DNA of 24,062 bases from Phallusia fumigata (taxonomy: Eukaryota; Chordata; Ascidiacea; Phlebobranchia; Ascidiidae). Below are positions 1 to 9,500 of the stretch, in pieces. Within the stretch, counting starts at the first letter, position 1, and every line of letters starts with the position of its first letter. The stretch lies in the NCBI GenBank assembly GCA_008931825.1, contig QXVZ01029502.1, forward strand, positions 1-24,062, written 5' to 3'. The notes beneath the pieces were generated by a model, which worked only from the letters and a program-made list of their open reading frames with translations, made no database searches and was not told the DNA's origin. The position numbers and the translations under genes were made by a program.

Positions 1-3000
1 GGGGAAATGCTCTTTCAGCAAAATGAAAACAAAAAAGCCGAGCAAGTTTTTAGATTTCTTTTGTCCGTCACAGACAACTCGTCGAAATTATATAATGAGG
101 TAATTGTCGTCTATTTCCTGTATCCAGGGCCGAGTAAGGCTTTTAATTTGAGTCGAGTTATGCTGCTTGTAAACATTTTTGATAAGCACAAAAATTGTCA
201 AAAGCGTTGATAACATTAAGATATACACCCCAACAAAGAAATTCAAGGTTCCTTGCATTCTCTACATTTTTTTCAGGCGTTAGTTGTGCCTATTAAAACA
301 TCGTACATTGACGTTTCAAATTTGATTTACAGTAAAATTCCGATGTGTGACATCCCTATCTAAGTGAACCGTATGTTCAACAACACACATGATGCGTCCA
401 AGACCTAAAACTCCTCATTACCTTTTTCGTTTTTAAGATCTCTGACCGTTTAAGCAGCATTGTTGATGGACACGATTTTTATGGCAACGAAAAGTATTAC
501 GCTCCTGACAAAGATTGGTCTGAGTTGCATGAAATTGTTCAAGAACAACTTGATGTCGGCACTGAACTNAGCATTGTTGATGGACACGATTTTTATGGCA
601 ACGAAAAGTATTACGCTCCTGACAAAGATTGGTCTGAGTTGCATGAAATTGTTCAAGAACAACTTGATGTCGGCACTGAACTGGAAAATACTTTCAATGT
701 GGTTTTTGTACATGTAAAAATGTTGACTGTTTTTGATTTTTATTGTGCTTGTATGATATGTTCATTATTAGGTTTTTTAAACACAGATAAACAACATCAA
801 AGAAACTAGTGCTCAAGTTAAACGATCATCACAACGAACGATTAAAACGCATCTTGAGCAACTTGCTTTCAAAGAAGATGAGCTGAAAAGTAAAAAAAGA
901 CTTTACCAAAAGGCGTTGGTTAAAATGGAACAAACTATGAAAGAAGAAATGCAACAAATCAAGGAACTTGTTCCTAAAGTAGTATTGGATTTCGAAACGG
1001 TTAGATAGGTTGTTTGGAAGTGACGTGTTTACCTGTTTCTCATACGTCTTTTAATTCCAGGAACAACATTGGAAGATAATTTTGGATAAATTTATAGCTG
1101 AAGCTGCCTTTGTTATTGGAATTGTTTTAAAAAATCTTGGAATAGTCTTTAAAGGGGTTCTGAAAGTGAGTTCTAACTCTGGGGTTCGTAATAGTATTGC
1201 AAACAAATGTTAATGCTTGTCGACGTGTTATAAAATGGCAGCAAAATTATTTGTTACTCTTTTTATGGGATAATGTTTGTTTATTAGTTCGTTGACATTA
1301 TTTCCTCAAGAGGATGTCCGGCACCCTCCCGAGAAGAAGCTTCAGCAGAAGCGAAGAGAAAGTATGTTATGAGCATTATGTAAATGTTGTTACCACTTTG
1401 GTATTACGGTTTAACACATGGCAGAAGACGTTAATGTATGTCGGTGTAATTAATCAATAGGAAATCCCGTGCAAAGTGGGCAATTGTCACAAGAATATCA
1501 TAACCAAGTAATATGGGACAAAGTGGTTACATATGTAGACAGTCGCAATTGTGTTGTATTTTTCATGTTTTACAGTTTTGGTATTAATTTGTACGTAGAA
1601 TTTTATCGATGTAGTGGCGTAAAACCTAGTTTTACGCAAAAGCAAATTCGTTACCCTCTAACTTTTGCATCCAACCAAGTTTGCTTGCAATTTTACTGTG
1701 TAAAACTAGTTTGACCCGACTTTTGTCCGTTTATCTGTGCAACATTTAACAATGTTTTATTTAGTTTAGATTTTGCATTTCAATACAAAGAACTAGACCC
1801 CGAAGACTTGGACTTCAGTAAGATTGATGTATCTGCAGTTCCCACCATTATGTCCGGTAACCTGCTGAAAGACAGAAGAAAACTGTTGCTTGAATTTCGT
1901 TGCCTCTTTTCCAAAACAGACACCGAAGAGGTAACGTTTTTGTTGTGAGTCAACGAAATTATAGAAAAGTACAGGTTTCTTTCCTCAAACATTCTAAATT
2001 TTTACTTGTGGGTCAAACTGTTTAGCCATGTTTTCAAACTAAATTACTCTTTTTACTTCTTTCATCCTCCTTTTACTGTGACATTTCAACTGTTTTGTTT
2101 GAAGGCCCTCCGACTTGAAAACTTGATCAAGAATTATTTTAGCGACGGCGCTCTACGTATCAAGTTAATTGACAATCTCATCAACATAGGCACTGAATTA
2201 AGGGTAAAAAGAGACATCTGAATAAGTTGTCATCACGTTGGCAAATCTTGCCTATCGCTATGTAAAACTCTTTAGCAAATACGATACAGCAAACAGCTAA
2301 TGGAGGAAACAGAAGCTGCTATCGAAGAGACCTACAAACAGGCGCAAAGTAGTTCTTCAATGCTAGGAATGTCAACTTTTATCAACTGGCTACTAACGTA
2401 CGTAGTTCCCATCCCGACATAAAAATGTAGTAACAGTTGTAGTGCAAAGCTTCTCATACTAGCGCTCTCGACCCTTCAGGGGGTCGCGCAACGAATTTTG
2501 TGGATCGCGAGTGAATCAATTTCCCACAAACTGTTGTAAAGCTAATATTTTATTTTGCTTCTAATAACTGTGTCAACCAATGGCACGGTTTAAACCGATT
2601 TTTTCGTCAAAAACTAAGGGTTGGCGAAAAATATTGGAGATGAAAAGGGGTCAGACCAAAAAGTTTGGGAAACCCTGTTATAGCACATCACCGTCAAGGT
2701 TACCTTTGTATATTCGCAGTGTTTACCAGCATCACGAAAAGGCCATTGTCAAGTCAATATACGAACTTTCTAAAGCTTATCAGTTTGAAAGTCTCATGGA
2801 TTTTGATGTCGTCGCCAAGTTCAACTCTGCCTTCAGCGAACCTTCGACGGTTTCCAACCTTGGTGCTTTAGTAAGCATGTCCCATCTTCACTTGATATTT
2901 AATGAGCTCGAAAATCAACGAAACAACTTTTTGGACCTTACTGCTTCCTCCTCTGGCCCTAAGGCGCATATTTTTACCGCATTTCGGGAATTTAACTTGG

Positions 3001-3535
3001 TGAGTAGAAAATTGCTTATTTTTGCACATTTTCATTCGCCTGGGCACTTTGGAATTACATTGAAACAGATTCATTATGTGCACAAGAATAAAATTTTCGC
3101 TTTTTTGGCTGCTATGATGCGGCTGTGAAAATGAATTCGCATTTTAAAAGAATTTTGAGCGCTCCACATCCTATATCTTATATGTGTCCTCAAACTAAAT
3201 GTTTTTCATTTTAAAGAAAAACAACCAAGGACATATACGAGACTTACAGAAAACNTCAGCACTTTTGTCCGTCAGCATGTTGTTGGAAAGACCAAGAAAT
3301 TCCATCTGACAACAGCAGTAGTAAAAAAATGGATATCAACTATTACTGCCACGCCGTTACTTTTGCTGAAACAAAACAAAATCTATGACGTCACGGTATG
3401 GTTGACCCTTAAGGCAAAGCTTCATTTAAATCTAATTCAACTGAGCCATTTCAAGTGTGGTTTAACGTTTTTGTCCAAGCTGTCATGTCTTATAAATGCT
3501 ATAACCAAACACAATAAACAACAAAAATTAAAATA
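1..3535 (+). CDS. Unrecognised alpha-helical coiled-coil protein, 5'-partial, multi-exon
   Basis: I do not recognise the family. Exons inferred from open frames with GT-AG borders: <1-99, 438-698 (inflated by an assembly duplication), 787-999, 1061-1165, 1288-1361, possibly 1461-1475, 1765-1930, 2105-2203, 2276-2397, 2699-2999, and 3217-3395 or read-through to a TAA at 3533. Most junction phases agree. The exceptions are the small exon near 1461 and the frame around the N at 3255. The product is rich in Lys, Glu and Gln, predicted helical, with a coiled coil in 787-999 and a hydrophobic stretch in 1061-1165. A long coiled coil next to a hydrophobic helix recalls alpha-helical membrane-inserting or scaffold proteins, but nothing here proves this. 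It is convergent with the NLR gene that follows. The start lies left of the window. Confidence 0.6.
438..698 (+). CDS. Exon of the left-hand plus-strand gene, internally duplicated by assembly
   Basis: The acceptor is ttttaag before 438 and the frame starts in phase 0. Positions 456-568 and 570-682 are identical, separated by one N. Collapsing the copies leaves 147 nt, an exact number of codons, ending at a GT at 699; a GTAAAA donor after 713 is the alternative. The encoded segment is acidic and aromatic, with Tyr, Trp and Asp clustered near the middle. Confidence 0.55.
456..682. repeat. Perfect 113-bp duplication around an N
   Basis: 456-568 and 570-682 are identical and separated by one N. 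The simplest reading is an unmerged contig overlap. Confidence 0.9.
787..999 (+). CDS. Coiled-coil exon of the left-hand gene
   Basis: The acceptor AAACACAG precedes 787 and the donor GTTAGA follows 999. The 71 codons are in phase 0. The sequence is strongly charged (Lys/Glu/Gln with spaced Leu and Met), as expected of a long amphipathic helix. Without the splice the frame closes four codons later, at the TAG after 1002. Confidence 0.65.
1061..1165 (+). CDS. Hydrophobic-helix exon of the left-hand gene
   Basis: The acceptor TTAATTCCAG precedes 1061 and the donor GTGAGT follows 1165. The exon has 35 codons in phase 0. Its middle is rich in Ile, Val, Phe, Ala and Gly and could form one membrane-inserting or buried helix. 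Confidence 0.65.
1765..1930 (+). CDS. Acidic exon of the left-hand gene
   Basis: It enters in phase 2 after TTTAG at 1760-1764 and leaves in phase 0 at GTAACG. It encodes an Asp/Glu-rich start followed by a basic-hydrophobic helix. A second AG five bases further on gives a different entry phase, so the left border is uncertain. Confidence 0.55.
2105..2203 (+). CDS. Short helical exon of the left-hand gene
   Basis: 33 codons between the acceptor GTTTGAAG and the donor GTAAAA, phase 0 on both sides. It encodes a Leu/Ile-rich amphipathic helix. Confidence 0.6.
2276..2397 (+). CDS. Helical exon of the left-hand gene
   Basis: It runs from the acceptor CTCTTTAG to the donor GTACGT, entering in phase 0 and leaving in phase 2. 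A Glu/Gln-rich helix is followed by a Ser/Met/Phe/Trp stretch. Confidence 0.6.
2470..2515. repeat. hAT-like internal word in intron
   Basis: GGGGGTCGCG followed by TGGATCGCGAG resembles words common inside hAT-type elements. No termini were found, so this is a weak call. Confidence 0.2.
2699..2999 (+). CDS. Large exon of the left-hand gene
   Basis: It enters in phase 2, matching the exon before, after a rather weak acceptor (CCGTCAAG), and leaves in phase 0 at GTGAGT. About 100 codons stay open, with a His/Tyr-rich start and a helical remainder. The upstream part of the same open frame (2580-2698) looks like intron. Confidence 0.6.
3217..3535 (+). CDS. Last visible exon of the left-hand gene, broken by an N
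   Basis: The acceptor is TTTTAAAG. The most protein-like frame changes at the N at 3255, so bases are probably missing or extra there. After the N the frame is open to a GTATGG donor at 3396, or by read-through to TAA at 3533. AATAAA at 3513-3518 falls before that stop, so the true 3' end is unresolved. Confidence 0.45.
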
Positions 3536-6500
3536 ACATCCCAGGACGTCAGTCGCAGGGATTATAAGATTTCTTACCGGTTTTTTTAAGTGCTGTACTT
3601 CAATACAAAGTTGTTCAATCCCTTCACTTCCGATCTCACATTCCTTCAGCACAAGCCTCTCGATGTTGTGAATGCAACGAGCCAGTAAAGCTGCCCCCGA
3701 ATCTCCGATCTTGTTTCCAGAGAGGTCAAGTTCCTTTATCTGATAATAATACGAAAAATAACTCTTGTGAGGTTTCGAAACAGTAGATATGCAAAACTAT
3801 ACAGTCATCATCATTTTTATCGGCTGGAGCGTTATATTTAAATGTACATTTTTTTAAACAAAAAAGTGTCAATATTTAGGTAATCCAAGTCCAACATGGT
3901 AAATTTTGGGGTAACTTTTGTGCACATGCTTTTGGACTGCATAAGTCACGAATTTACACGGTTTTAATTCCCAACTAAAATAAAATTATCCTTCACAATC
4001 TATTTAAGTAATTCTAATCCTAAAACCCAATTTACTTACCGGATTTTCTAGTTTCAGAACGAAACTGCAGAGTAGCTTGACTCCTTCGCTTCCGATCCCA
4101 CAATCTCTCAGCATCAGCGTTTTAATGTTGCAAACGCAACGAGCCAATAAAGCAGCTCCCGCATCACCGAACTTGTTGTGTGAAAGGTCAAGTCTCATCA
4201 TCTGGTAGTAATGCAAAAACGCTTGAAAAACAAGTGCAAACCCATAAAAAATAAATGTGAATAATTTTACTTTCCCCCAACAATGCCGTCATCAATCGTC
4301 ATGTTCTAATTGCTGAAATTACTCTTATTGACAAGTTTTACATGAAAGATGTGGTTAAGGCTTTACTAGGGTCGTGGTGCTTTTGAGACATACTCTTTCT
4401 GTCACTATCAGACCAGCCACATCTGCCGACATTGCACAAAATGTCTTGATATGTGAGGACGCCAGGACGGTACGCTGACACGGTACAGTACGTAGTAAAA
4501 AGTCATCAAAAGGTGCGGTACCTTCGCGACGAGTGCGTGGTACGCACAACTCAATATGTACCGTACTGATTGGCGCCGGAAGAATCTTTTTCAAATGAGG
4601 CATACATACTTTTTCATTCATGAGATTTTTTTTGATAGAACAAGTACAATTAATAAAGTACATTGTTCAGAATTCCAGGAGGGGCAAGTCCCTCCTTTTG
4701 CCCCCAGTTACCGGCACCCATGGCCGTACCGTACTGCCATCCCTACTGATACATTTAAAAAGTATTTCATAATTTAAAAAGACTCTTTCACTTGCTACAG
4801 CGCGAAAAATAATTTTCATTCCAAGTACAACATCTCCGGATTTTACTTCATGTAAAAATTCAATTTAATTTTCTTACTGGATTTTCTAGTTCCAGTGCAG
4901 AATCGGAAAGTAGCTTGACTCCTTCGTTTCCGATTTCACACCACCACAGCACCAGTTTTTCAATATTGTGAAGGCAACTAGCCAGTGAAGCTGCTCCCAG
5001 ATGACCAATTTTGTTGTCAGAGAGGTCGAGGGTCTTTAACTGTTGTTACAGCAAAAAACATAACGTGTGATTTCGTAACATAAATTCTGACTTAGTAAAC
5101 AAGTAAATTGTATGACGCGTTTTGACTTTCCCTCGCAAGCATTAGATTGCCTATGTATTTATCTCAGTAGCTACTCTGGTTTTTTTAAAAGCACAATTGC
5201 CAGAGAATTGGTATAGTGGTTTATACACCGATAATGACAACAGCGATTATCGAAACGTTTGGAATGCACGTTTGTATTTACTATATACTCTGGTTTCACT
5301 TTTGCATTTATCAAATAAACATACTGAAGATGCAGAATCGTCACAACGGGTGAGTTACAGCACGATCTAAGTCGTGTGTTGTCTCTTATCAGAGATATGA
5401 ATCGTTTTTGCAGTGAAGTAATAACACATATGCCTACATGGCCTGAGAGAAATTACAAAGTGCACGTTTTCTCCCTAACAAACAAACAATCGATATTTTA
5501 CAATGGGAATTTATTGTCGAAATGAATGAAATTCTTTTGTCCCAGTTGTTACATCAAAAATTAACAAAAAGCGTTTTAGTTGCAGTTAAATATACATGTG
5601 TCTTACCCGTTTTTCCAGGTGGTGTACTTTAACACAAAGTTGCTCAACGCCTTCACTTCCGATCTTACATCCCCACAGCTCCAGCCTCTCAGCGTTGTGG
5701 ACGCAACGAGCCAGTGAAGTAGCCCCCGTATCTCCAATCTTGTTCCGGGAGAGATCGAGTCTCAACATCTAATGATGATGCAGAAAACAACACACAAGAA
5801 GTTTTTATGTTCTCTAAAGTAGATCTCTCTATTGATATTGTTGAGGTATTTTAATGGTCTCTTTGCTTGTTACGGCATGTCGTATTGCTGTAACCGCAAA
5901 ATCGGTTATATTTCTATTTTTTATGCTCTTGTAATCCAGGATACGCATGATTGCATCTCATTCTGTTTCTCGAATAGGTGACCTTGTTTGTAAACAGGTC
6001 ATGTAGGTTTGGGTAGCGTTTGGTAATTCTAAAAATTATAGTGTTTTTATTAAACCATTGCAATCAAGTGCAACACGCAGCAGAAGTTTGTATTCACAAA
6101 GATTTAATTTGTCATTATTGCAGCATCAAAAGCAGTGTATCATGGTAATTCTCATTGATGAAGGAATTTCTAAAAATGGCATGCAAATGAGTCGACTGTG
6201 TCGTGACGTATGGTCATGAAAGTATACCAGAGCCCTTTGAAACTTAGCTATTATGTTTTTCAAGGTGTTCTACATGAAAATGGCTCTAACTTGAAAAAAG
6301 TTTAGAACCAGGCTACTTCAGAAAAACTTTGGCACATTTACCTGAATCTTTTAGTTGTTACAGTGTTTTGAATGATATTTGGGAAATTAAAAACATCTGC
6401 ACAATCTTGAAGTGCCAGGGCAATGACTTCAAATCAAACGATTAAGGTATCAGCATAAAAAAATTGTGTTGGTTTGATAAGGTGTTTAATATCTTGGATA

Positions 6501-9500
6501 TTTACAAGAGAGAATGGAAAAAATTGAGTGCCATATTGTCTAATTTGTGTGTCTGAGATTCTATCTTCTTACTCAAAACTGAATTAAATGAGAACAGAGT
6601 AAAACCAGCTACTTTTCTCTCACCAAAAGTAATGCTATGTGCTGATACCATCCTTGCTTATTGACTCTACTGTGTCAATAGATTTCTCTTATGATGTAAT
6701 AATTGAAAGTAATGGGGCGATTCTATTTCACAGACTTCTGGATGGAATGGAACAACCCTAAAGCCGCATCTTAAGCCACAGATGACAGAGGAAGCCAGCC
6801 AATTTTTAACATTTCAATAATTTCTCCTTGGTGACTGATGATAAGCTATTGGTTATAATATTTGGATTGACTCAAGCCACATCAGCTGTTTGCCTGTTTG
6901 GGCATTACTGCTTGGCCAATATGACTATTTTATAGAATATCAAAAATCTGGTGCCCATGACATTACTGATGCTTTGAATAGGATGACTAATAAAACCCAT
7001 GCAATCCTCTGCAACGAAGGAAATAGGGAAAGCACACTAAAACATATTAAGGTGAGTGGTGAATGTAGCAGCTATATAGGTTTTAAAAAACAGACCTAGC
7101 GTTTCTTTGAGTTTTTTTTAGATTACAAGCTAAAACTTTAAAGCTTACATAAATTATAATTCAACAGAGGTACAAGCAAGATCAAAATAAAAGGGACCAT
7201 AGATGACAGATCAGATGAATTGCTTTGTTGCTTACAATATTGATTGAAGTTAAACATCAAAAAATGCTTTCTATGTAAATGGAAATTGTTACTTTACTAA
7301 TTGTTAGTAAAAATTTGATTCTTCATAGTTAAAATATTACTGCTGAATTTTCCTATTTTTGAGAAGGGATTTTATACTTGTGAAAGAATGTGATTTGTGG
7401 TTTGAATTGGATTTTTAATGTTTAAAGCTCTTCTAGGTTTAAATCGAGCTTTAGCAGGCCACAAAGCAAATGTAAATAATTACCAGTTTTTGTTTGTGTT
7501 CAAGCACGAAAGAAATATTCTCGATGTCAACTGGAAGAAGATATGATCTACCAAGCTTGAGCTCATCAGGAAGTAAAGATGCCAGTGATGAGGCAACTCC
7601 AGGATCATTTGTTTCATGGGCCCAGCTGCAAGTTCGCTTAATTTCCTTTGTGCTGACATTCTTCATCGAGGTAATAAATTTAGAAAGCATGGATTTCTTG
7701 AGTCTCCAATCATTTCTGGAACTCGTTGATACAATGGTTTCAAGTCTATTGAATACTGCACTTTGGCAAAATCCGAAAGCAAACCTCGAAACAACTTCCC
7801 ATCTGTGATCTGTAAGTAGTTTGTGTTGTTTATGGAATTCGTTCAAGGGCATAACCATCATCAAGTAGAATGCTGCAAAGAACTCCTGCCAGATGAGGTG
7901 AGAAAAATATCGAAGTTTATGTCCATCCAGTATCGTCAGCTTAAGATTGACTTGCTTTGTAACTGATGTGTTTAGAAATGCATCGGCAGTGGAAGGTTTG
8001 ATGCCAGCTTTCTTGAAGTGCTTGGCATTAAATACCATATTCTTGTTTAGAAATCCATCCCAAGCCATTTTAGCCAGTCTGTCCAAATGGCATTCTTGAC
8101 CCTTGAGATGGTCAGTTGTTAAATATTGGCCACAAGTGAAAGCAAGGACTTGGGTAAGCGAAACAAATTGAATATCTCCATCGTAATTCATCAGATAGTT
8201 GAGAGTCAATATGAAATTGACAGGAACGTAACAATATGCAAATACATTGCGGTTTTTGACCAGGTTTTGGTGTATCAGATCGTATTTGTTTCCACATATC
8301 TGACGTCCGAGTTCAACCTGTGATCTAGGCGTTAATCCAAGTATCTGAACAATAAACATGGGGCGGTATGAGGGATGGAGCTTGTAGAGTTGAGCTGGTC
8401 GTGATGTGAATATCTTTCGAGCAGGTGGAAGCAAGTTTCCTCCCGCTAAATTCTTCAAGTAATTTTCTGCGCTGTTTTTTGAATGTAACAATGAAGGTGT
8501 AACTAGATTTGAAAATGATTTAAATGCTGCCTCATCCAAACCATCGAAAATCAGCAGAACATCAGGATCACTGCAAATAATTGTAAGTATACTTGCTGCC
8601 TCGACAGGTGTGCAGTACCAATCCGTTAACATGGTGGAAGTAAGAAACTGTAGGAGTGTCATCTTTCCTGAAAATGGGACAAACCTAATTATAATGTAAA
8701 ATATAAAAGATATCCTTCCACACAACCGTCCATTCAAGGCTTGCAGCGCCCACTTTTTAGCTGAAGTGGTTTTTCCTATTCCAGCTTGCCCAACCACACC
8801 AACTATGTTGCCATGCTTCTCGATGTAGTTTTGTTTTGCTTCGTTTTCGCTGGGACCAAATTTTCTCTCTGCCTCTTGTTGAGCAATTTGTTTTGCACGA
8901 GCGAACATTTCTTCACCGGTGATGTCACTTTCTGGTCTTTCGTAAACCTTTGCCAGTTCTTCTCTACGGTGATAATGTCCTTCTGCTTGAAACTCGTCGT
9001 CAATTCGCTGTGGTTTGCTGACTATAGAAAGGTTGACGGATGTTATTGGTCGGTCGGAAAACTCAGCTAGTGACGATTCTTCACTGCCGATGACTTTGGC
9101 CTTGTCTTTAAGCAGCAACTTAAGTTCCTCACCTAAAGGAAGCACAAATATTGTTTCAACTTTAATTCTAGTTAAGGGGTTGTCCTAACAACCGGTAAAA
9201 ACTGAAAGGTATTTGAGCAACAAAATTTGATTTATCAAAAAAAATTTTGCTACAGCCACGATGCCTATCCTTACATTTTGCGTTTCCCGTATCTTGTGTA
9301 GTTTGCTGATGTAATCTTGTAGACTGGGTTGCTGTAGATTGGTTTGTCGCTGCCCCAGGTCGTGTTGCAACTGGACGAAGGATTCCTGATTCCGTATCCA
9401 GTGTTGAAGCCGACTGGTTACGCCTTGTATGTGGTTGATGCGGTGCGGACTGGGTTTCATCAAATGACTTTGGCGAGGTTTCTTCATCCAAAGCAGCTGG

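Noticed and set aside
8650..8700. Possible intron ending in TTTTCAG within the NACHT exon
   Set aside because: No suitable donor, and the residues across it align with the normal NACHT second strand.
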